Assembly: GCA_003605175.1 (NCBI GenBank)
Contig: QWDA01000008.1
Span: 141,520 to 205,519, forward strand
DNA from: Paracoccaceae bacterium
Lineage (GTDB): Bacteria; Pseudomonadota; Alphaproteobacteria; Rhodobacterales; Rhodobacteraceae
DNA length: 64,000 nt
Direction of reading: 5' to 3'
A model generated the notes under the pieces. That model worked only from the letters and a program-made list of their open reading frames with translations, did no database searches and was not told the DNA's origin. The translations under genes and the position numbers were made by a program. Below are positions 55,930-64,000 of this stretch, in pieces. Positions within the stretch are counted from its first letter, which is position 1. Each line of letters opens with the position of its first letter.

Positions 55930-56844
55930 TCATTCGGCCTTGTGCAGATCCGACGGGATCACGATCCACTTGTCCAGATCCTTGGGGCTCTCCAGATAGT
56001 CGGTGATGACCGGATAGATGAACTCGGCCACCGCCGAGCGCAGCTCGACCGAGGCGTTCGCGTCGCCGGCCTTCATCGCGTCGACGATGGCCGGCACGTA
56101 GTCGACCGACACCATCAGCACGTCCTTGCCCGGCTTCAGCCCGGCTTCCTTCATCGCCTGGATCGCGCCGAGCTGCATGTTGTCGTTATGCGCAAAGGCG
56201 GCGCAGATCCCGTCGAGATTGTTGGTCGACTTGATGAAGGCTTCCATCACCTTCTTGCCGCCCTCGGTGGTGAAGTCGCCCGACTGGGTCGCGACGATCT
56301 CCATCGCCGGGAACTGGTCGATCACCGCCTCGAACCCGCTCTTGCGCTCGATGGCCGGGGCCGAGCCCGTGGTGCCCTGCATCTCGACGATCTTGCAATT
56401 GCCGAGCGATTCCGCGGCAAGCCAGGCGCCCGCCAGCTTGCCCTCCAGATTGAAGTCGGCCGAGATGCGCGTGACGTAGAGCGACTTGTCGTCCACGTCC
56501 ACGTCCCGGTCGACGAGGAAGACCGGGATTTCCGCGTCCTTCGCCTCTTCCAGCACGTCTTCCCAGCCGGTCACGACGACCGGCGCGATGATGATCGCGT
56601 CGACGCCCTGCGCGATGAAGGCCCGCACCGCGCGCAACTGCTCTTCCTGCTTGCCCTGGGCATTGGCGAATTTCAGATCGACGCCGTATTTTCCGGCCTC
56701 ATCCTGCATGTTCTTCGAAAAGGCCGGCCGCCAGTCGCCTTCCGAGCCGACCTGGCTGAAGCCGATCGTATAGTCCGCCGCCAGCGCGGCCGACGACATC
56801 AGTGCACAGCTCAACGATGCTGCGAACAGCTTGTGAAACGTCAT
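55930..56844 (-). CDS. ytfQ: Sugar ABC transporter substrate-binding protein (YtfQ-like)
   Basis: A 304-residue periplasmic binding protein with a signal peptide (about 1-23, ALAA). It is very similar along its length to E. coli YtfQ, which binds galactofuranose: ADYTIGFSQVGSEGDWRPA, IAQGVDAIIIAPVVVTGWED, DAEIPVFLVDRDVDV and EAGLKPGKDVLMVSVDYVP. The Arg-containing sugar pocket (VDRDVD) is kept. A GGGAGG ribosome-binding site precedes the ATG at 56844. Galactofuranose as substrate is inferred from similarity. Confidence 0.93.
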   Translation of the reverse strand: MTFHKLFAASLSCALMSSAALAADYTIGFSQVGSEGDWRPAFSKNMQDEAGKYGVDLKFANAQGKQEEQLRAVRAFIAQGVDAIIIAPVVVTGWEDVLEEAKDAEIPVFLVDRDVDVDDKSLYVTRISADFNLEGKLAGAWLAAESLGNCKIVEMQGTTGSAPAIERKSGFEAVIDQFPAMEIVATQSGDFTTEGGKKVMEAFIKSTNNLDGICAAFAHNDNMQLGAIQAMKEAGLKPGKDVLMVSVDYVPAIVDAMKAGDANASVELRSAVAEFIYPVITDYLESPKDLDKWIVIPSDLHKAE

Positions 56845-56945
56845 GATTTTCCTCCCAGTTCTCTGCGGTACCCGCAACGTGCGCGGGATGCAAAAGTAGT
56901 ATTATATTATTTTTTCGTGGATCAAGAGATTTGTTTCCCTAACGG
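56845..56945 (-). promoter_or_regulatory. AT-rich promoter region of the ytfQRT-yjfF operon
   Basis: A sharply AT-rich stretch (about 56895-56916) in an otherwise GC-rich segment contains TATAAT on the minus strand, with TTGATC 13 bases before it (short spacer) or a TACTAC -10 at an 18-base spacer. Partial dyad symmetry could make it a site for the FCD regulator. Confidence 0.4.
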
Positions 56946-57038
56946 GCGAATGAGACGTTTCGCGAGATCAGGGGTGAAGCCGGACGCAGAACCGGAGCGG
57001 AGAGGCAGGGCGCGGCGGAAGGGCATCTTGTTCTGCCA

Positions 57039-57387
57039 ACCGGCGCCATCCTCGGAATCACGGGCCATTTGGTGTCGATGACCCTCGACATGGCGGGGCT
57101 GGCGCAGAATGGTGGCGCTGTGCTGAGCCACTTGCGCATATCTCGGGCCGACCACCCGGCCGCCGTCTCTTTCGTCCGCTGCGATCCGCGGTACCGACGC
57201 GAGCCGATGACGCAAATCGGAGCGGATCCCGAGCTTGCCGACGAGCGCGGCCAGGGCCGGTCCGCAAATCGCTCGACTTCTGGCATTGCCACGGGAGATA
57301 CAAGGCTATCGTCGGGTAGAGGTCGAAAAACGATGGCGCGGCGGAAGGAGCTTCGCGAAGCGATCAAGTACGGCGCGCTACCGATGA
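57039..57387 (+). pseudogene. Decayed 3' remnant of an indolepyruvate ferredoxin oxidoreductase gene
   Basis: In one frame 57039-57149 reads TGAILGITGHLV and then LDMAGLAQNGGAVLSHLRIS, the hallmark of the gamma (pyruvate/ketoacid oxidoreductase) domain of fused indolepyruvate ferredoxin oxidoreductases. In another frame 57277-57387 reads [20 protein letters not shown] and ends in TGA, matching the C-terminal ALPxxIRGYGHVK region of the same protein. Several hundred codons between and before are missing, so this is a deletion- and frameshift-ridden relic. It sits just upstream of ivd. Confidence 0.65.
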
Positions 57388-57412
57388 AGCGGCGGCCCGA
57401 GGAGGAGAGACA

Positions 57413-58576
57413 ATGTTCACAGCATCGATGACGTTCGATCTGGGCGAGGACGTGAACGCGCTTCGCGAGATGGTCCACCGCTGGGCGCAGGAGCGCGTCA
57501 AGCCCATGGCCGCCGAGATCGACGAGAGGAACGAGTTCCCGGCGGAGCTTTGGCAGGAACTGGGGACGCTCGGGCTTCTGGGGGTCACCGTGCCGGAGGA
57601 ATACGGCGGCGCGGGCATGGGCTACCTGGCGCATGTGGTCGCGGTCGAGGAAATCGCGCGGGCCTCGGCCTCGGTCTCGTTGTCCTACGGCGCGCATTCC
57701 AACCTCTGCGTCAACCAGATCAAGCTGAACGGCTCGGAGGCGCAGAAGCGGAAGTTCCTGCCCGCGCTGATCTCCGGCGAGAGCGTCGGCGCGCTGGCGA
57801 TGTCCGAGGCCGGGGCCGGATCGGACGTGGTGAGCATGAAGCTCCGGGCCGAGAAGCGGAACGACCGCTTCGTGCTCAGCGGCAACAAGTACTGGATCAC
57901 CAATGGCGGCGAGGCGAATACGCTGGTGGTCTATGCCAAGACCGATCCCGAGGCCGGATCGAAGGGCATCACCGCCTTCCTGATCGAGAAATCCATGCCC
58001 GGCTTCTCCCAGTCGAAGCATTTCGACAAGCTCGGGATGCGCGGATCGAATACGGTCGAGCTGGTCTTCCAGGACGTCGAGGTTCCGTTCGAGAACATCC
58101 TGGGCGAGGAAGGCAAGGGCGTGCGCGTCCTGATGTCGGGCCTCGATTACGAGCGCGTGGTGCTGTCGGGGATCGGCACCGGGATCATGGCGTCCTGTCT
58201 CGACGAGGTCATGCCGTATCTGGCCGAGCGCAGGCAGTTCGGACAGCCGATCGGGGATTTCCAGCTGATGCAGGGCAAGATCGCGGACATGTACACCAAG
58301 CTGAATTCGGCCCGTGCCTATGTCTACGAGGTCGCCAAGGCCTGCGACCGGGGCGAGGTCACGCGCCAGGACGCGGCCGCCTGCGTGCTCTATGCCAGCG
58401 AGGAGGCGATGGTGGTGGCGCACCAGGCCGTGCAGGCGATGGGCGGGGCCGGGTTCATGAACGAAACCCCGGTCAGCCGCATCTTCCGCGATGCCAAGCT
58501 GATGGAGATCGGCGCCGGCACATCGGAAATCAGGCGGATGCTGATCGGGCGCGAGCTGATGGGAGCGATGCGCTGA
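57413..58576 (+). CDS. ivd: Isovaleryl-CoA dehydrogenase
   Basis: Oxidises isovaleryl-CoA to 3-methylcrotonyl-CoA in leucine catabolism. The 387-residue ACAD has [59 protein letters not shown] (with the IVD-type catalytic Glu) and [18 protein letters not shown]. An AGGAGGAGAG ribosome-binding site precedes the ATG. Its stop overlaps the mccB start by one base (TGATG). It is the first gene of the leucine/isovalerate operon. Confidence 0.94.
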   Translation: MFTASMTFDLGEDVNALREMVHRWAQERVKPMAAEIDERNEFPAELWQELGTLGLLGVTVPEEYGGAGMGYLAHVVAVEEIARASASVSLSYGAHSNLCVNQIKLNGSEAQKRKFLPALISGESVGALAMSEAGAGSDVVSMKLRAEKRNDRFVLSGNKYWITNGGEANTLVVYAKTDPEAGSKGITAFLIEKSMPGFSQSKHFDKLGMRGSNTVELVFQDVEVPFENILGEEGKGVRVLMSGLDYERVVLSGIGTGIMASCLDEVMPYLAERRQFGQPIGDFQLMQGKIADMYTKLNSARAYVYEVAKACDRGEVTRQDAAACVLYASEEAMVVAHQAVQAMGGAGFMNETPVSRIFRDAKLMEIGAGTSEIRRMLIGRELMGAMR

Positions 58577-60183
58577 TGTCGGTCCTGCAATCGGCGATCT
58601 CGCCGAGATCCGAGTGCTTCGCGGCCAACCGTTCCGCACACGAGGCGGCGATGAAGCCGGTGCACGCGGCGGCGGCGCTGGCCGTGGCCGGGGGGGGCGA
58701 CAAGGCCCGCGAACGGCACGCCAGCCGGGGCAAGATCCTCCCGCGGGAGCGGGTCTCCAGGCTTCTGGACGCCGGCTCGCCCTTCCTCGAGATCGGCATG
58801 TTCGCGGCGCATGGTCTTTACGACGGGGCCTCGCCCTCCGCCGGTGTCGTGGCGGGGATCGGCCGGGTGTCGGGGCGCGAGGTGATGATCGTCTGCAACG
58901 ACGCCACGGTGAAGGGCGGGACCTATTTCCCGATGACGGTCAAGAAGCACCTGCGCGCGCAGGAGATCGCCGAACAGAACCGCCTGCCCTGCGTCTACCT
59001 GGTGGATTCCGGGGGTGCGAACCTTCCCAATCAGGATGAGGTCTTTCCCGACCGGGACCATTTCGGCCGGATCTTCTTCAACCAGGCCAACATGTCGGCC
59101 AAGGGCATCCCGCAGATCGCGGTCGTCATGGGCTCCTGCACGGCGGGCGGCGCCTATGTGCCGGCAATGTCGGACGTGACGATCATCGTCCGCGACCAGG
59201 GCACGATCTTCCTGGCCGGTCCCCCGCTGGTCAAGGCCGCTACCGGCGAAGTCGTCAGCGCCGAGGATCTCGGCGGCGGCGATGTGCATACGCGCCTGTC
59301 CGGCGTGGCGGATTATCTGGCCAATGACGACGCCCATGCGCTCGCGCTGGCACGGCAGGCGGTGGCGAACCTGAACCTTACGAAGCCGCGCCAGCTGGAC
59401 CTCGCGCCGGTCGAGGCACCGCTCTACGATCCCGAAGAGATCCTCGGCGTGGTGCCCGCCGATCTGCGCAGGCCCTACGACATCCGAGAGGTGATCGCGC
59501 GGATCGTCGACGGATCGCGCTTCGACGAATTCAAGGCGCGCTACGGCACCACGCTGATCTGCGGCTTCGCCCATGTCATGGGCATGCCGGTGGGGATCGT
59601 CGGCAACAACGGGGTGCTGTTCTCGGAAAGCGCGGTGAAGGGCGCGCATTTCGTCGAGCTCTGCTCGCAGCGGAAGATCCCGCTGGTGTTCCTGCAGAAC
59701 ATCACTGGCTTCATGGTCGGGCGCAGCTACGAGGCCGCCGGCATCGCCAAGGATGGCGCCAAGCTCGTAACCGCCGTGGCGACCACAAGAGTGCCGAAGA
59801 TCACGGTGCTGGTCGGCGGGTCCTTCGGCGCGGGCAATTACGGCATGTGCGGCCGCGCCTATTCTCCGCGGTTCCTCTGGACCTGGCCCAATTCGCGGAT
59901 CAGCGTCATGGGCGGCGAACAGGCCGCCGGGGTGCTGGCCACCGTCCGGCGCGACGCGATCGAACGCGCGGGCGAGACCTGGTCTGCCGAGGACGAGGCC
60001 GAGTTCAAGCGCCCGACCATCGAGATGTTCGAGCGGCAGTCGCATCCGCTCTACGCCTCGGCGCGGCTCTGGGACGACGGCATCGTCGATCCGCGCAAGA
60101 CCCGCGACGTGCTGGCGCTGTCGCTGTCGGCGACGTTGAACGCGCCGATCGAAGAGACGCGGTTCGGCGTGTTCCGGATGTGA
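58576..60183 (+). CDS. mccB: Methylcrotonoyl-CoA carboxylase beta subunit (carboxyltransferase)
   Basis: A 535-residue carboxyltransferase. The acyl-CoA site includes [16 protein letters not shown] and [20 protein letters not shown], and the biotin site [20 protein letters not shown]. The lack of an N-terminal targeting sequence and the operon position next to ivd and mccA support MCC rather than propionyl-CoA carboxylase. It ends 10 bases before mccA. Confidence 0.94.
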   Translation: MSVLQSAISPRSECFAANRSAHEAAMKPVHAAAALAVAGGGDKARERHASRGKILPRERVSRLLDAGSPFLEIGMFAAHGLYDGASPSAGVVAGIGRVSGREVMIVCNDATVKGGTYFPMTVKKHLRAQEIAEQNRLPCVYLVDSGGANLPNQDEVFPDRDHFGRIFFNQANMSAKGIPQIAVVMGSCTAGGAYVPAMSDVTIIVRDQGTIFLAGPPLVKAATGEVVSAEDLGGGDVHTRLSGVADYLANDDAHALALARQAVANLNLTKPRQLDLAPVEAPLYDPEEILGVVPADLRRPYDIREVIARIVDGSRFDEFKARYGTTLICGFAHVMGMPVGIVGNNGVLFSESAVKGAHFVELCSQRKIPLVFLQNITGFMVGRSYEAAGIAKDGAKLVTAVATTRVPKITVLVGGSFGAGNYGMCGRAYSPRFLWTWPNSRISVMGGEQAAGVLATVRRDAIERAGETWSAEDEAEFKRPTIEMFERQSHPLYASARLWDDGIVDPRKTRDVLALSLSATLNAPIEETRFGVFRM

Positions 60184-60193
60184 GGGGGAGGTC

Positions 60194-62197
60194 ATGTTCA
60201 AGAAGATACTGATCGCGAACCGGGGCGAGATCGCCTGCCGCGTCATGACCTCCGCGCGGCGGCTGGGGATCAAGACCGTGGCGGTCTATTCCGACGCCGA
60301 TGCCCGCGCCAAGCATGTCGACATGGCCGACGAGGCCGTGCGCATCGGCCCGCCCGCCGTGGCCGAAAGCTATCTGCTCGGCGACAGGATCATCGCGGCC
60401 GCCAGGCGCAGCGGCGCGCAGGCGATCCATCCGGGCTACGGTTTCCTGTCGGAGAACCCGGAGTTCGTGGAGGCGGTCGAGGCCGCCGGTCTGGTCTTCG
60501 TCGGCCCGCCCGCCTCGGCGATCCGCGCCATGGGTCTGAAGGACGCCGCCAAGGCGCTGATGGCCCGGGCCGGGGTTCCGGTGGTGCCGGGCTATCACGG
60601 CGAACGGCAGGACGCGGAATTCCTGGCCGCCGAGGCCGACAAGATCGGCTATCCGGTGCTGATCAAGGCGCGCGCCGGCGGTGGCGGCAAGGGGATGCGG
60701 CTGGTCGAGAGACCGGCGGAGTTCAGGTCGGCGCTCGAAGGTGCGCAGCGCGAGGGACAGGCCAGTTTTGGCGACCCGGCCTGCCTGATCGAGAAGTACG
60801 TCACCCAGCCGCGCCATATCGAGATCCAGGTCTTCGGCGACGGGCATGGCAACGCCATCCATCTTTTCGAGCGCGACTGCTCGTTGCAGCGGCGCCACCA
60901 GAAGGTGATCGAGGAGGCCCCTGCCCCCGACATGCCTGCGGCGGTGCGCTCGGCGATGGGCCAAGCCGCGGTCGATGCGGCAAGGGCCATCGGCTATTCG
61001 GGCGCGGGCACGGTCGAGTTCATCGTCGACGGGTCCGGCCCGCTGCGCGAGGACGGGTTCTGGTTCATGGAGATGAACACGAGGCTGCAGGTCGAGCATC
61101 CGGTCTCGGAAGCGATCACCGGTCTCGATTTCGTGGAGCTTCAGCTTCGCGTCGCCTCCGGCGAGGCGCTGCCGGTGCGGCAGGAGGATCTTTCGATCGA
61201 CGGCTGGGCCTTCGAGGCCCGGGTCTATGCCGAAGACGTGCCCAAGGGGTTCCTGCCCGCGACCGGCCGGCTCGATCATCTTCGCTTTCCCGAGGGCGCC
61301 GAATTCGGCCCCGGGTCCGTGCGCATCGACTCGGGCGTGCGCCAGGGCGACGAGATCAGCCCCTGGTACGACCCGATGATCGCCAAGGTGATCGTGCATG
61401 GCCCGACCCGCGCCGCGGCGCTCAACATGCTTTCCACGGCGCTGGAGGGCTGCCAGGTCACCGGATCGGTGACGAACCTCGAATTCCTGGGCGCCCTCTC
61501 CCGGCACGACGGCTTCCGGCGCGGCGAGGTCGATACCGGCCTGATCGCCCGCGATCTCGACACCCTGGTCGCGGGTGCCGCGCCATCGCGGAACGTGCTG
61601 GCGCTCGCCGCGCTCGGCGGCCTCGACCTGGTGCGCGAACGTACGGGGGACGATCCGTGGGACAGGCTCGCCGGATGGCGGCACTGGACGGATGCCAAGC
61701 AGTACATATCGCTCGAGGCCGGTGACCGCCGGATCGAAGCGCAGGTCACGGGGCTCGGCAAGGGGCGTTTCACCGTCGATGTCGATGGCGGCACGGTCGC
61801 GCTCGGCGTGGTGCCGCTTGGCGGCAATGGCGTCAGGGTCGAACTGGAGGACCGGCAGCTGACCGCCGACCTCTTGCGCGAACCCGCTCGCGTTTCGGTC
61901 TTTTCGGACGGGCGCTGCTACACGTTCGGTCTGCCGGATGCGCTGGCGGAGGCCGAGACCGATCAAACCGGTGGCGATACGATCATCGCGCCGATGCCGG
62001 GTCTCGTCCGCACGGTTCTGACCGAGACGGGGGCTGCGGTGACCAAGGGCGATCCGTTGCTGGTGCTCGAGGCCATGAAGATGGAGCACACCCTGCCCGC
62101 CCCGCGGGACGGTGTCGTGGCCGAGGTGCTGGTTGCGGTGGGCGACCAGGTCACCGACGGCACGCTGCTTCTGGCGCTGGAGCCGGAAAATGCGTGA
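60194..62197 (+). CDS. mccA: Methylcrotonoyl-CoA carboxylase alpha subunit (biotin carboxylase/BCCP)
   Basis: A 667-residue protein with a biotin carboxylase ATP-grasp domain (IHPGYGFLSENPEF, RAGGGGKGMRLV, EMNTRLQVEHPVSEAITG) and a C-terminal biotinyl domain with biotin Lys629 in EAMKMEH. A GGGGGAGG ribosome-binding site precedes the ATG. It overlaps mvaB by 8 bases. Confidence 0.95.
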   Translation: MFKKILIANRGEIACRVMTSARRLGIKTVAVYSDADARAKHVDMADEAVRIGPPAVAESYLLGDRIIAAARRSGAQAIHPGYGFLSENPEFVEAVEAAGLVFVGPPASAIRAMGLKDAAKALMARAGVPVVPGYHGERQDAEFLAAEADKIGYPVLIKARAGGGGKGMRLVERPAEFRSALEGAQREGQASFGDPACLIEKYVTQPRHIEIQVFGDGHGNAIHLFERDCSLQRRHQKVIEEAPAPDMPAAVRSAMGQAAVDAARAIGYSGAGTVEFIVDGSGPLREDGFWFMEMNTRLQVEHPVSEAITGLDFVELQLRVASGEALPVRQEDLSIDGWAFEARVYAEDVPKGFLPATGRLDHLRFPEGAEFGPGSVRIDSGVRQGDEISPWYDPMIAKVIVHGPTRAAALNMLSTALEGCQVTGSVTNLEFLGALSRHDGFRRGEVDTGLIARDLDTLVAGAAPSRNVLALAALGGLDLVRERTGDDPWDRLAGWRHWTDAKQYISLEAGDRRIEAQVTGLGKGRFTVDVDGGTVALGVVPLGGNGVRVELEDRQLTADLLREPARVSVFSDGRCYTFGLPDALAEAETDQTGGDTIIAPMPGLVRTVLTETGAAVTKGDPLLVLEAMKMEHTLPAPRDGVVAEVLVAVGDQVTDGTLLLALEPENA

Positions 62198-63047
62198 GCC
62201 CGTGACGATCTTCGAAATGGGGCCCCGGGACGGGCTCCAGAACGAGAAGGCGATCATCGATACCAGCGACAAGATACGGCTCGTGGACATGCTCACGGCC
62301 TGTGGCTTCCGCAAGATCGAGGTGACCAGCTTCGTCAGTCCGAAATGGGTACCGCAGATGGCGGATGCGGCCGAGGTCCTGGCCGGGATCGGGCGCGGTC
62401 CGGGGATTTCCTATGCCGCGCTCGTGCCGAATCTCCGGGGCTTCGAGAGCGCTCTGGCGGCACGCGCGGACGAGGTCGCGGTATTCGCCTCGGCCTCCGA
62501 AGAGTTCAGCCGGAAGAACATCAACTGCTCGATTTCCGAGAGCCTCGAACGGTTCGGGCCGGTGATGTCCGCGGCGGCGGAGGCGGGATTGCCGGTGCGG
62601 GGCTATGTCTCCTGCGTTACCGACTGCCCCTATGACGGGCCGACCCCGCCCGAAAGCGTGGCGCGGGTCTCCGCCGCGCTTCTGGCCTTGGGCTGCTATG
62701 AGGTCTCGCTCGGCGATACCATCGGCGCGGGCACGCCGGAGACCATCGGCCGCATGCTCGACGCCGTCCTGGCGGAGGTTCCGGCCGGCCGGCTGGCGGG
62801 CCATTATCACGACACCGGGGGACGGGCGCTGGCGAATATCGAGGTGAGCCTCGAAAAGGGCCTGCGCAGCTTCGACGCCGCCGTGGGCGGGCTTGGCGGC
62901 TGTCCCTATGCCCCTGGCGCCAAGGGCAATGTCGCGACCGAGAAGGTTGTCGCGTTGTTGGAAGAACTGGGGTTTTCGACCGGTATCGACCTTGCCGCCT
63001 TGTCCGAAGCCGCGCGGTTCGCGCACAGCCTGAAGGGGGCCGCATGA
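62190..63047 (+). CDS. mvaB: Hydroxymethylglutaryl-CoA lyase
   Basis: Splits HMG-CoA to acetyl-CoA and acetoacetate. The 285-residue TIM-barrel lyase has EMGPRDGLQNEKAIID, SLGDTIGAGTPETI, the metal pair in GHYHDTGGRALANI, and the lid Cys in GGLGGCPYAPGAKGNVATE. It overlaps mccA upstream and the crotonase downstream (ATGA). Confidence 0.95.
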   Translation: MREPVTIFEMGPRDGLQNEKAIIDTSDKIRLVDMLTACGFRKIEVTSFVSPKWVPQMADAAEVLAGIGRGPGISYAALVPNLRGFESALAARADEVAVFASASEEFSRKNINCSISESLERFGPVMSAAAEAGLPVRGYVSCVTDCPYDGPTPPESVARVSAALLALGCYEVSLGDTIGAGTPETIGRMLDAVLAEVPAGRLAGHYHDTGGRALANIEVSLEKGLRSFDAAVGGLGGCPYAPGAKGNVATEKVVALLEELGFSTGIDLAALSEAARFAHSLKGAA

Positions 63048-63844
63048 CCTACGAGACGCTCGGGATACGCCTCGACGACCGCGGTGTCGCCCATGTGACG
63101 CTGAACGTGCCGGACAAGCGGAACGTTCTTTCGGCACGGATGATTGCCGAGCTCACGGAGATGGCGGGCACGGTCGGGGCCGCGTCGGCAACGCGGGCGG
63201 TGGTGCTTTCCGGGGCCGGCAAGCTGTTCTGTGCCGGGGGGGACCTTGCCTGGATGAAGGCACAGATCGAGGCGGACCGTCCGACACGGATGCGCGAGGC
63301 CCGGAAGCTGGCGGAGATGCTGAATGCGCTCAACACCATGCCGACGCCGCTGATCGGCCGGATCCACGGCGGCGCTTTCGGCGGCGGTGTGGGTGTGGCC
63401 TGCGTCTGCGACGTCGCGATTGCCGAGGAGGCCACGACATTCGGGCTGACCGAAACGCGGCTCGGCCTGATCCCCGCCACCATCGGTCCCTATGTGGTAG
63501 CAAGGATAGGCGAAGGAAACGCCCGGCGGGTCTTTATGTCAGCGCGGGTTTTCGGGGCCGCGGAGGCGGTTTCGCTCGGCATCGTGGCGCGGGCCGTTCC
63601 GACGGCCGATCTCGAAGAAGCGGTCGAGGCCGAGGTCGCGCCCTACCTGTCGGTCGCGCCCGGTGCGGTGGGGGCAGCCAAGGCGCTGGCGCGCGCGCTC
63701 GGCCCGAAGATCGATGCAGCGACGATCGACGACACCATCCGCCGGCTGGCCGACATCTGGGAAGGCGCGGAGGCGGCGCAGGGGATCGCCGCCTTCTTTG
63801 CCAAGGCGCCGCCCCCCTGGGCCGATCCCCCGACGGAGAGCTGA
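63044..63844 (+). CDS. Methylglutaconyl-CoA hydratase-like crotonase (LiuC type)
   Basis: A 266-residue crotonase: GKLFCAGGDLAWMK and RIHGGAFGGGVGVACVCDVA form the oxyanion hole, and FGLTETRLGLIPATIGPYVV contains the catalytic Glu. Position after mvaB in an ivd-mccB-mccA operon assigns it to hydration of 3-methylglutaconyl-CoA. Its stop is 13 bases before the convergent glyA stop. Confidence 0.92.
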   Translation: MTYETLGIRLDDRGVAHVTLNVPDKRNVLSARMIAELTEMAGTVGAASATRAVVLSGAGKLFCAGGDLAWMKAQIEADRPTRMREARKLAEMLNALNTMPTPLIGRIHGGAFGGGVGVACVCDVAIAEEATTFGLTETRLGLIPATIGPYVVARIGEGNARRVFMSARVFGAAEAVSLGIVARAVPTADLEEAVEAEVAPYLSVAPGAVGAAKALARALGPKIDAATIDDTIRRLADIWEGAEAAQGIAAFFAKAPPPWADPPTES

Positions 63845-63857
63845 AGGCCGGGGCCGC

Positions 63858-64000
63858 TCACGCCCCCTGGTATATCGGAAACGCCTTGCAGAGGGTTTCG
63901 ACCTCGGCGCGGACCTTGTCCTCGACGGCGCTGTTGTCGTCCTCGCCGTTCGCTGCGAGCCCGTCGACCACCTCGGTGATCCAGTCGGCGATCTGCCGGA
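63858..64000 (-). CDS. glyA: Serine hydroxymethyltransferase, C-terminal fragment
   Basis: Only the last 46 codons are inside the window. They read IADWITEVVDGLAANG near the edge, then VEDKVRAEVETLCKAFPIYQ and the TGA stop, which matches the C-terminal helix of GlyA. The gene enters from the right edge and converges with the leucine operon. Confidence 0.8.
   Translation of the reverse strand, partial: RQIADWITEVVDGLAANGEDDNSAVEDKVRAEVETLCKAFPIYQGA

Noticed and set aside
57069..57431. A 120-codon plus-strand frame as an intact gene
   Set aside because: Only its first part matches a protein family, the rest does not, and another frame carries the C-terminal match, so it is treated as part of a pseudogene.

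Overview
The window is a chromosomal segment of a high-GC alphaproteobacterium, most likely a member of the Rhodobacterales (Rhodobacteraceae/Paracoccaceae). The evidence is the GC-rich coding bias, a Shemin-type 5-aminolevulinate synthase with an FNR-type box upstream, a Hint-domain protein and DUF1344/DUF2189 genes of a kind common in that group, a bactofilin-M23 peptidase pair, and abundant TRAP and sugar ABC transport. There is no phage, IS element or CRISPR array.

Layout. 1-2750: edge of an unknown leftward gene, creatinase, a GFA-family protein and queF. 2851-6596: leftward zwf-pgl-pgi operon (oxidative pentose phosphate/Entner-Doudoroff entry) with a perfect LacI-type palindrome upstream. 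6804-15460: radical SAM protein, hypothetical protein, DUF924, MFS transporter, queA, a very large AsmA/YhdP-like protein and a Bcp peroxiredoxin. 15518-17617: a small accessory patch with a stand-alone DUF4157 metallopeptidase-like protein and a DUF1629/Imm11-type immunity gene around a ferritin-like gene. 17866-19756: M23 peptidase and bactofilin. 19822-20175: a leftward small-RNA transcription unit with an unusual tRNA-Arg(GCG) followed two bases later by a tRNA-like element that lacks an anticodon arm. 20184-35427: mostly housekeeping and envelope genes (DUF2189, Hint protein, prfB, glsA, PBP1A, amidase, aminotransferase, M48 peptidase, DsbA-like, ispG, RodZ-like, hemA). 35596-41814: M20 peptidase, a frameshifted alpha/beta hydrolase, DUF1344, tRNA-Asp, phosphohexomutase and xylulokinase.

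41906-51525 is a catabolic cluster for hydroxycinnamate-type aromatic acids: aroE and feruloyl-CoA synthase leftward; crotonase, MarR regulator, amidohydrolase, a three-part TRAP transporter and an acyl-CoA dehydrogenase rightward. A dyad sits in the divergent promoter. The likely logic is TRAP uptake, CoA activation, side-chain hydration/oxidation, and derepression of MarR by the acyl-CoA.

51530-56844 is a leftward ytfQRT-yjfF (galactofuranose-type) ABC transporter operon ending with its FCD-family GntR regulator. 57039-57387 is the decayed 3' end of an indolepyruvate ferredoxin oxidoreductase gene. 57413-63844 is the complete leucine/isovalerate operon (ivd, mccB, mccA, mvaB, liuC-like), which yields acetyl-CoA and acetoacetate. 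The window ends inside glyA.

The items most worth a second look are the tRNA-Arg(GCG)/tRNA-like tandem and its own promoter, the orphan DUF4157/DUF1629 pair, the layered hemA promoter, the composition of the aromatic cluster, and the iorA remnant. All assignments come from reading the sequence and from family knowledge; no database search was run.
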